Shown here: positions 41,590-50,409 of the stretch, one piece after another
Layout: each line of letters starts with the position of its first letter
How positions within the stretch are numbered: position 1 is the stretch's first letter
DNA from: Ruminococcus sp. AM36-2AA
GTDB lineage: Bacteria; Bacillota; Clostridia; Lachnospirales; Lachnospiraceae
Reading direction: 5' to 3'
DNA length: 64,000 nucleotides
Assembly (NCBI RefSeq): GCF_003461955.1
Contig: NZ_QTYB01000002.1
Coordinates: forward strand, 1-64,000
The notes under the pieces: model-generated
Databases searched by the model: none
Seen by the model: only the letters and a program-made list of their open reading frames with translations
Told to the model about the DNA's origin: nothing
Translations under genes and position numbers: made by a program

Positions 41590-41650
41590 TGTACATCGCG
41601 AAATGCGCTGCTGCATTAAGAGAAAGAAGCAGCCCCTTTCGCGATGTACA
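41590..41650 (+). other. Large leader hairpin of the amino-acid ABC operon
   Basis: TGTACATCGCGAAA (41590-41603) pairs perfectly with TTTCGCGATGTACA (41637-41650). Inside it GCTGCT (41607-41612) pairs with AGCAGC (41628-41633). There is no T run, so it is not a plain terminator. It ends about 24 bases before the start codon, near the AGGAGG site. It could stabilise the mRNA or be a protein- or ligand-responsive element. Confidence 0.65.
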
Positions 41651-41673
41651 AGAGAATTCAGGAGGAAGAAAAA

Positions 41674-42450
41674 ATGAAGAGAAAATTTATGGCACTTGCA
41701 CTTGCGGCAGCTATGACAGTATCCATGACATCCGCTGTTTTTGCAGCAGATGAGATCAAGAGCGCAGATGATCTTACCGGAAAGAAGATCGGTGTTCAGC
41801 TTGGAACTACCGGTGACACCATCGCTACAGATATCAAAGATGCAACAGTAGAGAGATATAATAAAGGTAACGATGCAGTAATGGCTCTGAAACAGGGCAA
41901 GATCGACTGCGTGGTTATCGACAGCGAGCCGGCCAAGAAGTTCGTTGATAAGAATGATGACCTTAAGCTTATCGATAACGTATTTGATAAAGAGGAGTAT
42001 GCGATCTGTATTTCCAAGGACAACACAGATCTTACCAAAGAATTCAACGACGCACTGAAAGAGCTTAAGGATGACGGAACACTGGATTCCATCAGAGACA
42101 ACTACATCGGTGATGATGCAGGCAAGACTCCATATGAGACTCCGAAGGATGCAGATCATTCCAAGGGAACTTTGACCATGGCAACGAACGCAACATTCCA
42201 GCCATATGAATATTATGACGGAGATAATATCGTAGGTATCGACGTTGATATCGCACAGGCAATCTGTGATAAGCTTGGATACGATCTGAAGGTTGAGGAT
42301 ATGGAATTTGATGCCATCGTAAATGCAGTAAAATCCGGAAAAGCTGACTTTGGCGCAGCAGGAATGACTGTAACAGAGGATCGTAAGAAGAGCATTGATT
42401 TCACAGATCCATATACAACCGCAGAGCAGGTTATCATCGTACAGAAATAA
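41674..42450 (+). CDS. Amino-acid ABC transporter substrate-binding protein, circularly permuted
   Basis: This 258-residue protein has a Sec signal peptide ending AVFA (about residue 24) with no lipobox. Its SBP_bac_3 domain is in swapped order. Residues 25-148 (IKSADDLTGKKIGVQLGTTG to GTLDSIRDNYIGDD) correspond to the second half of ordinary glutamine/cystine-type binding proteins. After a linker (149-163), residues 164-258 (GTLTMATNATFQPYEYYDGD to QVIIVQK) correspond to the first half. The joint falls at the inter-lobe hinge, so the fold should be complete. Permease and ATPase genes follow, which supports function in amino-acid uptake. How it stays near the membrane without a lipid anchor is unclear. 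Confidence 0.88.
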   Translation: MKRKFMALALAAAMTVSMTSAVFAADEIKSADDLTGKKIGVQLGTTGDTIATDIKDATVERYNKGNDAVMALKQGKIDCVVIDSEPAKKFVDKNDDLKLIDNVFDKEEYAICISKDNTDLTKEFNDALKELKDDGTLDSIRDNYIGDDAGKTPYETPKDADHSKGTLTMATNATFQPYEYYDGDNIVGIDVDIAQAICDKLGYDLKVEDMEFDAIVNAVKSGKADFGAAGMTVTEDRKKSIDFTDPYTTAEQVIIVQK

Positions 42451-42549
42451 ATTAACTCAATAAATTGCTTGGCAGTTTACTGAGTTATGAGCAAGTAGCG
42501 AATGCGGATCGCGAATATCCGCTTGACGAAAAATTACAAAAATTACACG

Positions 42550-42593
42550 CAGGTTCCGGATATCCGGGGGACTTTTCCGGATTTCGGAACCTG
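42550..42593 (+). other. Intercistronic hairpin between binding protein and permease genes
   Basis: CAGGTTCCG (42550-42558) pairs with CGGAACCTG (42585-42593), with an inner ATCCGG/CCGGAT stem. A TAGTTTT tail follows. Such hairpins after binding-protein genes usually stabilise the upstream message or cause partial termination, giving excess binding protein over permease. Confidence 0.72.
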
Positions 42594-42616
42594 TAGTTTT
42601 GGAAAGGGTGGAAATT

Positions 42617-43306
42617 TTGAGTCTTATTGAACAGTTTCAGTTTAATTTTCTGGACGACAGCCGCTGGCAGTTTATTGTATCCGGTCTGAAAAACACCATC
42701 ATTATTACATTCTTTGCGGTGCTGCTTGGCGTTTTTCTGGGATTTCTGATTGCCATTGTCCGTTCCACACATGATAAGACGGGGAAACTTAAGATCCTTA
42801 ATGTGATCTGCAGAGTTTACCTGACTGTGATCCGTGGAACACCAACCATGGTACAGCTGCTGATCGTTTACTATGTTATTTTTGCTACCGTAGATCCGGG
42901 TAAAGTGATCGTTGCCATCATTGCGTTTGGAATGAACTCCGCAGCATATGTGGCAGAGATCGTCCGTTCCGGTATCATGTCCATTGATCAGGGACAGTTT
43001 GAGGCAGGACGAAGCCTTGGACTTAACTATACACAGACTATGACCAAGATCATTCTTCCACAGGCCGTAAAGAATATCCTTCCGGCACTTGGAAATGAGA
43101 TGATCGTACTTCTGAAGGAGACCTCCATCAGTGGTTACATCGGCCTTACAGATCTGACCCGTGGCGGAGATATCATCCGAAGCCAGACCTACAGTGCCCT
43201 GTTCCCGCTGCTTGCAGTAGCGGCAATTTATCTTGTGATCGTTTGTTTCCTTACATACCTTGTAGGAAGACTTGAGAGGAGGCTGAGAAACAATGAGCGT
43301 AAGTAA
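42617..43306 (+). CDS. Amino-acid ABC transporter permease (His/Glu/Gln/Arg type)
   Basis: This permease of about 229 residues has five hydrophobic segments and the HEAT-type motifs [32 protein letters not shown] and the EAA loop [28 protein letters not shown]. It forms a homodimeric polar amino acid channel with the following ATPase and preceding binding protein. The start is not an ATG. TTG at 42617 is favoured because AAAGGGTGG lies 5 bases before it; another TTG at 42599 lies upstream. It overlaps the ATPase gene by 14 bp. Confidence 0.88.
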   Translation: MSLIEQFQFNFLDDSRWQFIVSGLKNTIIITFFAVLLGVFLGFLIAIVRSTHDKTGKLKILNVICRVYLTVIRGTPTMVQLLIVYYVIFATVDPGKVIVAIIAFGMNSAAYVAEIVRSGIMSIDQGQFEAGRSLGLNYTQTMTKIILPQAVKNILPALGNEMIVLLKETSISGYIGLTDLTRGGDIIRSQTYSALFPLLAVAAIYLVIVCFLTYLVGRLERRLRNNERK

Positions 43307-44036
43307 TGAGGTACTTCTTGACGTGCAGGGACTTCAGAAAGCCTACGGCAGCAATCAGGTCCTTAACGGGATCACCACACAGATCCGTCGCGGTGAAGTA
43401 GTAGCCATCATCGGACCGTCCGGCTGTGGTAAATCCACATTTCTCCGTTCGCTGAATCTTCTTGAGGAGCCAACCGGGGGAAAAATCCTTTTTGAGGGAA
43501 CCGATATCACAGATCCGAAGGTAGATATCAACCGTCACCGACAGAAGATCGGAATGGTATTCCAGCAGTTTAATCTCTTTCCGCATAAAACCGTAAAAGA
43601 GAATATCATGCTGGCACCGGTAACTTTGAAGCTGATGAGCAAAGAAGAAGCAGAGAAAAAAGCTCTGGAGCTTCTCAAGCGTGTCGGACTTCCGGACAAG
43701 GCAGATTCTTATCCGGACATGCTTTCCGGTGGACAGAAGCAGCGTATCGCCATTGCAAGATCCCTTGCCATGAACCCGGATGTGATGCTGTTTGATGAGC
43801 CTACATCCGCACTTGATCCGGAGATGGTCGGAGAGGTTCTGGAACTGATGAAGGAGCTTGCAAAATCCGGTATGACCATGGTTGTGGTAACTCATGAGAT
43901 GGGATTTGCCCGCGAGGTTGCAACCAGAGTTCTTTTCATTGATGAGGGAAAGATCCAGGAGGAGAATTCCCCGAAGGAATTTTTTGCCAATCCAAAGAAC
44001 AAGAGACTTCGTGAGTTCCTTTCAAAAACCTTATAA
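43293..44036 (+). CDS. Amino-acid ABC transporter ATP-binding protein (GlnQ-like)
   Basis: This 247-residue ATPase has Walker [10 protein letters not shown], the GlnQ-type Q-loop [17 protein letters not shown], signature [15 protein letters not shown], Walker [17 protein letters not shown] and an H-loop [13 protein letters not shown]. It energises uptake through the preceding permease and permuted binding protein. The ATG lies inside the permease gene and translation is coupled. A strong terminator follows. Confidence 0.94.
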   Translation: MSVSNEVLLDVQGLQKAYGSNQVLNGITTQIRRGEVVAIIGPSGCGKSTFLRSLNLLEEPTGGKILFEGTDITDPKVDINRHRQKIGMVFQQFNLFPHKTVKENIMLAPVTLKLMSKEEAEKKALELLKRVGLPDKADSYPDMLSGGQKQRIAIARSLAMNPDVMLFDEPTSALDPEMVGEVLELMKELAKSGMTMVVVTHEMGFAREVATRVLFIDEGKIQEENSPKEFFANPKNKRLREFLSKTL

Positions 44037-44050
44037 ATTTCAATTACTGA

Positions 44051-44107
44051 AAACTGATATTTTCCATATCTGGTACAAAATTGCCGGAGGAAAATATCAG
44101 TTTTTTT
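44051..44107 (+). terminator. Terminator of the amino-acid ABC operon
   Basis: AAACTGATATTTTCC (44051-44065) pairs with GGAAAATATCAGTTT (44089-44103), a 15-bp perfect stem followed by T. Confidence 0.9.
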
Positions 44108-44236
44108 CTGTATGACAGATTTTAAGATAAAAATGTGCTATAATGAACAATCAGAAAGAAAAGTGATAAAAGGGGAAATATGGAGTCTGATCAGTGAAAA
44201 GGACTTTTATAAAAAACAATGGAGAGGGAAAAAACT

Positions 44237-45340
44237 ATGATTATTCGAAATGGAAATGTTTTTCAGGAAGACGGCAGTTACCGGAAGATGGATCTTTATG
44301 TGGAAAATGGCAGAATTGTTTCCAGTGAGGAGGAAGTATCTGATAAAGAAGAAATTGACGCTTCGGGCCTGAAGGTTCTGCCGGGACTTGTGGATATTCA
44401 CAGCCATGGTGCTGTGGGACATGATTTTTCAGATGCAGATGCCACCGGCCTTAAAAAAATCCTCAAGTATGAGAAAGCACATGGAATTACTTCCTATTGT
44501 CCTACATCAATGACACTTCCGATGGAACAGCTGATCCGGATTTTTGCTTCCGCGACAGAAGTGGAGCAGGATGACAGCTGTGCCAGGATCGTGGGCCTGA
44601 ACATGGAGGGACCGTTTTTGGATCCTGCGAAAAAGGGGGCACATGTAGAGGAATATATCCGCAAACCGGACATCAGATTTTTCCGGGAATGTCAGGAAGC
44701 TTCCGGCGGAATGATAAAGGTTGTGACTGTGGCTCCGAATATGGAAGGTGCAGAGGCGTTTATTGAAGCACTTAAAGATGATGTGGTGATTTCCATCGGC
44801 CATACAGGCGCGGATTACGACTGTGCGGCAAAAGCCATGGAAAAGGGTGCCCATCATGTAACTCATCTGTACAATGCCATGAATCCGCTTGGACACCGTG
44901 CGCCTGGTGTGATCGCGGCAGCGGCAGATGATCCGCTGTGTATGGCAGAAATGATCGGAGACGGGATTCATATTCATCCGGCTGTAGTAAGAAATACATT
45001 CCGGATGTTCGGGGAAGAACGGATCGTACTGATCAGCGATTCCATGATGGCAGCAGGAATGGAAAACGGTGTTTATGAGCTGGGCGGCCAGAAGGTTATC
45101 ATGAACAACCGTAAAGCAGTTCTTGAGGATGGCACCATTGCCGGTTCCGCAACCAACCTCTATGAATGTATGCAGTGCGTGATCGCAATGGGCGTGCCGG
45201 AACATACAGCGATTTTTGCAGCTACCAGAAATCCTGCAAAGAGCATTGGCATCTATGGAGAGGTGGGTTCTCTTGTGCCTGGAAAACGTGCGGATATGGT
45301 ACTTGCAGATGAGAAGCTGAATATCGTGAGAGTGATCTGA
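44237..45340 (+). CDS. nagA: N-acetylglucosamine-6-phosphate deacetylase
   Basis: This 367-residue amidohydrolase removes acetyl from GlcNAc-6-phosphate, feeding amino-sugar catabolism and cell-wall recycling. Motifs are LPGLVDIHSHGAVGHDF (HxH metal site), Glu in LNMEGPFLDPAKKGAH, His in ISIGHTGADYD, THLYNAMNPLGHRAPG (metal and substrate His) and the catalytic Asp in LISDSMMAAG. The start is at 44237 after GGAGAGGGA. It is monocistronic here and ends at a bidirectional terminator; no nagB is adjacent. Confidence 0.93.
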   Translation: MIIRNGNVFQEDGSYRKMDLYVENGRIVSSEEEVSDKEEIDASGLKVLPGLVDIHSHGAVGHDFSDADATGLKKILKYEKAHGITSYCPTSMTLPMEQLIRIFASATEVEQDDSCARIVGLNMEGPFLDPAKKGAHVEEYIRKPDIRFFRECQEASGGMIKVVTVAPNMEGAEAFIEALKDDVVISIGHTGADYDCAAKAMEKGAHHVTHLYNAMNPLGHRAPGVIAAAADDPLCMAEMIGDGIHIHPAVVRNTFRMFGEERIVLISDSMMAAGMENGVYELGGQKVIMNNRKAVLEDGTIAGSATNLYECMQCVIAMGVPEHTAIFAATRNPAKSIGIYGEVGSLVPGKRADMVLADEKLNIVRVI

Positions 45341-45426
45341 TGAAGGTCTGAGTGAATCAGATAAAGAATGGCACAGAAACTGCAAAACTGTTGCCTGAAG
45401 TGAAAATGTCTGTCTGAATAAAATAT

Positions 45427-45489
45427 GGCTCCGGTTCCCGGAAAGCGGAATGAGAATGTTCGCTTTATGCCGGGAACCGGAGCCTTGTT
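45427..45489. terminator. Bidirectional terminator between nagA and the CBS gene
   Basis: GGCTCCGGTTCCCGG (45427-45441) pairs with CCGGGAACCGGAGCC (45470-45484), with a further AAAGCG/CGCTTT pairing inside. A T-rich tail follows on the plus strand. It lies between convergent genes. Confidence 0.9.
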
Positions 45490-45516
45490 TTTGTTGTTTG
45501 GCGCTGGTGGCTGAGT

Positions 45517-45942
45517 TTATTCCTCAGCAGCGCCCTGTGCGGCTTTCATTTCGTTGTAACAGTATTTGATGATAGATTTTCTGGTTATGATTCCGATAAA
45601 GGCGCCCTGGTCATCCACAACCGGCACGAAGTTCTGATTGATGGCGCGATCCAGGAGATCTTCCATATTGGAATCTGCATGGACCGGTTTATAGGTGGCA
45701 CGGCGTGGAATTGCCATGATGGGAACGCCTTCTGTTTCCTTGATATCGTGAATGTCGGCCCGACGCATGCCCCAGAGCAGGTCGCCTTCTGAGATGGTGC
45801 CGAGATATTTGCCATCCATGGTGAGGATGGGAATGCAGGAGTACTTGCGGTGCTCCATTTTTTCAAGGGTCTGGCGAAGGGTCTCATCTTCGAAGATGTA
45901 GGCGACTTCGCTTTTGGGAATCAGAAAAAACAGAATGTTCAC
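45517..45942 (-). CDS. CBS domain pair protein
   Basis: This 141-residue protein consists of one Bateman module of two CBS motifs: DETLRQTLEKMEHRKYSCIPILTMDGKYLGTISEGDLL and ADSNMEDLLDRAINQNFVPVVDDQGAFIGIITRKSI (read in parts). Such modules bind adenine nucleotides, c-di-AMP or SAM and regulate partner proteins; no partner domain is fused. The start is a GTG at 45942 behind GAGGTAA. It follows asnA by 48 bp on the minus strand and may be co-transcribed with it. Confidence 0.86.
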   Translation of the reverse strand: MNILFFLIPKSEVAYIFEDETLRQTLEKMEHRKYSCIPILTMDGKYLGTISEGDLLWGMRRADIHDIKETEGVPIMAIPRRATYKPVHADSNMEDLLDRAINQNFVPVVDDQGAFIGIITRKSIIKYCYNEMKAAQGAAEE

Positions 45943-45990
45943 GTTATTACCTCATTTCCGCAAAAATTATAAATAAATCTGCAAGATGTT

Positions 45991-47001
45991 TTAGAGAAGC
46001 TGAAGTCCGTGTGCCTCTGCAGCATCTGTGATTTCTTTTGGCCAGAGAGATACATGTACTTCTCCGATGTGCGCTTTACGCAGGAAGAACATACAGATTC
46101 TGGACTGTCCGATACCACCACCGATGGTGTACGGAAGCTCTTTGTTCAGGATGGCTTTCTGGAAAGGAAGCTCTCTTCTGTCATCGCAGCCTGCTTCTGT
46201 AAGCTGGCGGTCAAGCGCAACCTCGTCAACACGGATTCCCATGGAGGAAAGCTCAAGTGCAATGTCAAGTACCGGATAGTATACAAGGATATCACCGTTC
46301 AGTTCCCAGTCATCGTAGTCCGGGGCACGTCCGTCGTGGCGCTCTCCGTTTGTGAGGGTTTTTCCGACTTTCATAAGGAATACGGCACCTTTTTCACGGA
46401 CAATCTTGTATTCACGTTCCTTTGGTGTGCAGTCCGGATACATGTCAAGAAGCTCCTGTGTTGTGATGAAGAAGATGTCTTTCGGAAGGATTTCTTCGAT
46501 GTAGTCGTACTGTACAGCCATGTATTTCTCAGTTTTACGAAGGACACTGTAGATGGTGCGTACGGTCTCCTTGAGAGTTTCCATAGTGCGCTCTTCCTTA
46601 GAGATGATCTTTTCCCAGTCCCACTGGTCTACGTAAACAGAGTGGATATTGTCCAGATCTTCATCGCGGCGGATCGCTACCATATCTGTGTAGAGGCCTT
46701 CACCGTGAGAAAAACCATATTTTTTCAGAGCGTAGCGTTTCCATTTCGCAAGGGAGTGTACGATCTCGGCGTTGCTGCCTTCGATAGCCTTGATATCAAA
46801 GCTTACCGGGCGTTCTACACCGTTAAGGTTGTCATTAAGGCCGGATTCCGGTGCTACAAATGTTGGAGCGGATACTCGGAGAAGATTAAGCTTCTGGGAG
46901 AGTGTCTGCTGGAAGAAATCTTTTACTGTTTTGATCGCAATCTGTGTGTCATGGAGGTTGAGGTCTGCATGATAGGTTGCGGGGATTGTGATTGTGTTCA
47001 T
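45991..47001 (-). CDS. asnA: Aspartate-ammonia ligase
   Basis: This 336-residue ATP-dependent enzyme makes asparagine from aspartate and ammonia and has a class II aaRS-like fold. It shows the family signatures GLNDNLNGVERPVSFD near residue 52, SVYVDQWDWEKII, and GGGIGQSRICMFFLRKAHIGEV near the C-terminus. The length equals the usual ~330-340. AGGAGG precedes the ATG. Its promoter reads TTGCCA-17-TATAAT on the minus strand. Confidence 0.95.
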   Translation of the reverse strand: MNTITIPATYHADLNLHDTQIAIKTVKDFFQQTLSQKLNLLRVSAPTFVAPESGLNDNLNGVERPVSFDIKAIEGSNAEIVHSLAKWKRYALKKYGFSHGEGLYTDMVAIRRDEDLDNIHSVYVDQWDWEKIISKEERTMETLKETVRTIYSVLRKTEKYMAVQYDYIEEILPKDIFFITTQELLDMYPDCTPKEREYKIVREKGAVFLMKVGKTLTNGERHDGRAPDYDDWELNGDILVYYPVLDIALELSSMGIRVDEVALDRQLTEAGCDDRRELPFQKAILNKELPYTIGGGIGQSRICMFFLRKAHIGEVHVSLWPKEITDAAEAHGLQLL

Positions 47002-47046
47002 TATCGGCTCCTCCTGATGATTTTTGGGCTTATTGCTCTGTGGGGT

Positions 47047-47075
47047 ATTATAGCAGAAAATGGCCAGGGTGGCAA
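47047..47075 (-). promoter_or_regulatory. Promoter of asnA
   Basis: On the minus strand TTGCCA (47075-47070) and TATAAT (47052-47047) are separated by 17 bp, about 45 bp upstream of the asnA start codon. Confidence 0.72.
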
Positions 47076-47230
47076 TATAAGGAGATGTGAAGTCCGGTCC
47101 CGGACCAGGGAAAAATACTGGGTATTGAGAGCGTGATATGATATACTGAATGTAAATTGTGAAGCGATCGCATTCAGGGACATACAGCAGGAAAGAATGC
47201 GAATGTCCGATTGATAAAAAGAAATGTGAA

Positions 47231-47248
47231 TGTCCGTTTTAACGGACA
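47231..47248. promoter_or_regulatory. Perfect palindrome before the zinc-ribbon gene
   Basis: TGTCCGTT-TT-AACGGACA is an 18-bp near-continuous palindrome ending 15 bp before the start codon. The half-site sequence GAATGTCCG occurs once more about 30 bp upstream (around 47200). It could be an operator or a short hairpin near the ribosome-binding site; no regulator is known. Confidence 0.45.
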
Positions 47249-47263
47249 GAATGGAGGGAGTTT

Positions 47264-47821
47264 ATGGCAGGTGAGAAGTGTCAGGTTTGTGGCGGCAGGG
47301 TTGTAAATGGCAGGTGTTCGCTGTGCGGGATGCCTTACAGAAATGATGAAATACTCTACCATCTTAATGAACCCCGGGATGTACATTACAGGCATGCTTC
47401 CGCAAAAGTGCGGGATATGATGCGACAGTATGGACAAACTGTGGACAAAACAGCACAGCGCGGCGGCAGAGTGAACCGGAGTACAAATATGGGCCGGAAT
47501 ACGAATGCAGGCCAGAATATGAATACGGGCCGGAATATGAATACAGGCCGGAATGCAGGTGCGAACCGGAATCCAAATGGAAATCGAAATACAGGAAATG
47601 CAGCTGCAACTGTAAGGAAGACCGTACCGGCAGGTAACACCATGAATAAAACAACGGCAGACAGGAACCGTACAGAAGTTTCAAACCAGGGGAAAAAGCA
47701 GCAGAACGAAGGACGGAAAAGAAACAGTATAAGCTGGATCATATGGCTTATAGTGGCACTGGTTGCTTTGTTTCCCCAGTTATGGGATTTTATCGTAGAA
47801 TGGATCAGAATGAATTTGTAA
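47264..47821 (+). CDS. Zinc-ribbon protein with Asn/Gly-rich repeats and C-terminal membrane anchor
   Basis: This 185-residue protein begins with a four-cysteine zinc ribbon (CQVCGG...CSLCG, about residues 6-22). A helical region follows, then an Asn/Gly/Arg-rich stretch with short tandem units such as MNTGRNMNTGRN (about 70-110) and a basic linker. A single hydrophobic helix near the C-terminus (WIIWLIVALVALFPQLW) acts as a tail anchor. The function is unknown; zinc-ribbon, disordered-linker and membrane-helix proteins are common and poorly characterised in Firmicutes. GGAGGGAG precedes the ATG. Confidence 0.7.
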   Translation: MAGEKCQVCGGRVVNGRCSLCGMPYRNDEILYHLNEPRDVHYRHASAKVRDMMRQYGQTVDKTAQRGGRVNRSTNMGRNTNAGQNMNTGRNMNTGRNAGANRNPNGNRNTGNAAATVRKTVPAGNTMNKTTADRNRTEVSNQGKKQQNEGRKRNSISWIIWLIVALVALFPQLWDFIVEWIRMNL

Positions 47822-47910
47822 GAATATTTCCGCAGTGAGATCATGCGGTGCTAAGAGTCTGTATTTTCTTGTATACAGAAATACCCCTTTTCTTTTCCTC
47901 CCAGCTGTGG

Positions 47911-47979
47911 TATACTCATGCCTAGCACAATATATAGAAAAAACCAAGATATAGAGAATAACAATACTATATATAGTAT
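47911..47979 (+). promoter_or_regulatory. NrdR boxes and -10 region of the second nrdD
   Basis: A TATACT -10 box (47911-47916) has only a weak -35. NrdR-like boxes lie at 47925-47940 (core CACAATATATAG) and 47964-47979 (ATACTATATATAGTAT, a perfect palindrome). Their centres are 39 bp apart and both lie at or after the start site, consistent with repression by NrdR when dATP is high. Confidence 0.7.
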
Positions 47980-47995
47980 TCGGGAGAGATGAGTC

Positions 47996-50131
47996 ATGTT
48001 ATATGTGATTAAGAAAGACGGAACAAGAGAGGAGTTTAATCCTCAGAAAATCGTGGCTGCCGTAAATAAATCAGCAGAGCGTATCCTTTATACTTTTTCC
48101 GATGAGGAGAAGGATTTTATCTGCCGTTTTGCTCAGGAGCATGCGGATTCCCTTGGGAAAAATGAGATCGAGATCCAGGAGATGCACAACATCGTGGAGG
48201 GTGCACTGGAGCGGGTGAATCCTGCAGTTGCCAAGAGCTACCGCGATTACCGGAATTACAAGCTGGATTTCATCCACATGATGGATGACGTTTACACCAA
48301 GAGCCAGGCCATCCGCTACATCGGTGATAAGAGCAATGCCAATACAGACAGTGCGCTTGTTGCAACCAAGAGAAGCCTGATCTTTAATGAGCTGAACAAG
48401 GAGCTTTACCGGAAGTTCTTTATGAACCGTAATGAGCTTCAGGCATGTAAGGACGGTTATATTTATATTCATGATCAGTCTGCACGTCTGGATACTATGA
48501 ACTGCTGTCTGTTTGATGTGGCAGCTGTTTTAAGCGGCGGTTTTGAGATGGGTAATGTCTGGTATAATGAGCCGAAGACTCTGGACACAGCCTTTGATGT
48601 TATGGGCGATATCATCCTCAGCACAGCGGCGCAGCAGTACGGTGGTTTTACCGTTCCGGAAGTTGATAAGATCCTGGCACCGTATGCGAAGAAGAGCTAT
48701 GATAAATATATTTCCGAATTTCTGAAATACTCCGATGAGAGCTGGAGCGGCCGCGAGGAACGTGCGATCGAGTATGCCCTTGACAAAGTCCGCAGGGATT
48801 ATGACCAGGGATGGCAGGGAATTGAGTATAAGCTGAATACGGTTGGTTCTTCCAGAGGCGATTATCCGTTTGTTACAGTAACACTTGGTCTTGGAACTGA
48901 GCAGTTTGAGAAGATGTGTACGGTTTCTCTCCTTGAAGTTCATCAGGGAGGCCAGGGAAAAGCCGGACATAAGAAACCGGTACTGTTTCCGAAGATCGTA
49001 TTCCTCTATGACAAAGATATCCACGGTCCTGGAAAGTGCTGTGAGGATATTTTTGAGGCTGGTGTGGAGTGCTCCTCCAAGACCATGTATCCGGACTGGC
49101 TGTCCATGTCCGGAGCAGGCTATATTTCCAGCATGTACAAGAAATACAAAAAAGTCATCAGCCCGATGGGATGCCGTGCTTTTTTAAGTCCGTGGTATGA
49201 GCGTGGCGGCATGGAACCGGCAGATGAGAATGATACGCCTGTTTTTGTGGGCCGTTTTAACATCGGTGCGGTAAGCCTTCATCTTCCGATGATCCTTGCC
49301 AAGGCCAGGGCGGAGAGCAGAGATTTCTATGAAGTTCTGGATTTCTATCTGGAAATGATCCGTAATCTGCATATCCGTACGTATGAGTATCTGGGACAGA
49401 TGCGTGCGTCTACCAATCCTCTTGCGTACTGTGAGGGTGGTTTCTACGGCGGACATCTGAAACCGAATGAAAAAATCGGCAAGATCCTGAAACCGATGAC
49501 GGCTTCTTTTGGTATCACAGCACTCAACGAGCTGCAGGAGCTTTACAATGGCAAATCCATTGCAGAGGATGGTGCCTTTGCTCTGGAAGTCCTGAAATAT
49601 ATCAATGACAAGGTAAATCAGTACAAGAAGGAAGATGGCTATCTTTACGCAATCTACGGAACACCGGCAGAGAGTCTCTGCGGCCTTCAGGTAGAACAGT
49701 TCCGTAAGATGTACGGAATCATTGAGGGTGTTTCTGACAGACCATATGTGAGCAACAGTTTCCACTGCCATGTAACCGAGGATGTAACCCCGATCGAGAA
49801 ACAGGATCTGGAGGGTCGTTTCTGGGAGCTTTGCAATGGCGGTAAGATCCAGTATGTACGTTATCCGATCGGCTACAATAAAGAAGCCATCCGTACATTG
49901 ATCCGTAGAGCCATGGATCTGGGGTATTATGAGGGCGTGAACCTTTCTCTCGCATACTGTGATGATTGTGGTCACGAGGAGCTGGAGATGGATGTGTGTC
50001 CGGTCTGCGGTTCCAGAAACCTGACGAAGATCGACCGTATGAACGGATATCTTTCCTACAGCCGTGTTCATGGAGATACCCGTCTGAATGAGGCGAAGAT
50101 GGCGGAGATCGCTGAGCGAAAATCCATGTAA
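47996..50131 (+). CDS. nrdD: Anaerobic ribonucleoside-triphosphate reductase (second class III type)
   Basis: This 711-residue glycyl-radical enzyme has an N-terminal ATP cone (YVIKKDGTREEFNPQKIVAAV). The core contains the conserved YIYIHDQSARLDTMNCC region, a C-terminal zinc site with CDDCG and CPVCG (about 658-675) and the radical glycine in RMNGYLSYSRVHGDTRLN (Gly684). It is clearly distinct in sequence from the redoxin-fused NrdD at 28604-30976 and has no redoxin tail, so the two probably differ in reductant. The usual activase gene nrdG does not follow. NrdR boxes lie directly upstream. Confidence 0.92.
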   Translation: MLYVIKKDGTREEFNPQKIVAAVNKSAERILYTFSDEEKDFICRFAQEHADSLGKNEIEIQEMHNIVEGALERVNPAVAKSYRDYRNYKLDFIHMMDDVYTKSQAIRYIGDKSNANTDSALVATKRSLIFNELNKELYRKFFMNRNELQACKDGYIYIHDQSARLDTMNCCLFDVAAVLSGGFEMGNVWYNEPKTLDTAFDVMGDIILSTAAQQYGGFTVPEVDKILAPYAKKSYDKYISEFLKYSDESWSGREERAIEYALDKVRRDYDQGWQGIEYKLNTVGSSRGDYPFVTVTLGLGTEQFEKMCTVSLLEVHQGGQGKAGHKKPVLFPKIVFLYDKDIHGPGKCCEDIFEAGVECSSKTMYPDWLSMSGAGYISSMYKKYKKVISPMGCRAFLSPWYERGGMEPADENDTPVFVGRFNIGAVSLHLPMILAKARAESRDFYEVLDFYLEMIRNLHIRTYEYLGQMRASTNPLAYCEGGFYGGHLKPNEKIGKILKPMTASFGITALNELQELYNGKSIAEDGAFALEVLKYINDKVNQYKKEDGYLYAIYGTPAESLCGLQVEQFRKMYGIIEGVSDRPYVSNSFHCHVTEDVTPIEKQDLEGRFWELCNGGKIQYVRYPIGYNKEAIRTLIRRAMDLGYYEGVNLSLAYCDDCGHEELEMDVCPVCGSRNLTKIDRMNGYLSYSRVHGDTRLNEAKMAEIAERKSM

Positions 50132-50245
50132 AATGGCCGGACAGATTGGCAGAGGAACCGTTCTCTGATGCGGAGCCAGGCAGTAAAGTATGGATTTTTG
50201 ATGCCTGTCTGAACGGATACAGATTAAGACATAGATTATAAAAAT

Positions 50246-50284
50246 ACACAGATATGGCATTATGCGCTGTATCTGTGTTTTTTT
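50246..50284 (+). terminator. Terminator after the second nrdD
   Basis: ACACAGATA (50246-50254) pairs with TATCTGTGT (50270-50278), followed by a run of T to 50284. Confidence 0.85.
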
Positions 50285-50301
50285 GCGCCAGTTTTCCGGT
50301 A

Positions 50302-50355
50302 TAAAAAATATCCCGCAGAGCTGCTGGCAGGATCAGCAGTTCTCTGCGGGATATT
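50302..50355 (-). terminator. Terminator of carbamate kinase (minus strand)
   Basis: AATATCCCGCAGAG (50307-50320) pairs with CTCTGCGGGATATT (50342-50355), with inner TGCTG/CAGCA pairing. On the minus strand it is followed by a T run (A run at 50304-50308 on plus). Confidence 0.88.
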
Positions 50356-50409
50356 GTCATGGCAAAGTGGATATTTATATTTCACTTTATATTCTGTGTT
50401 TATAGATAA

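Noticed and set aside
46009..47136. Long plus-strand frame (375 codons) opposite asnA
   Set aside because: asnA is intact on the minus strand; the opposite frame is a Cys/Phe/Val-rich shadow.
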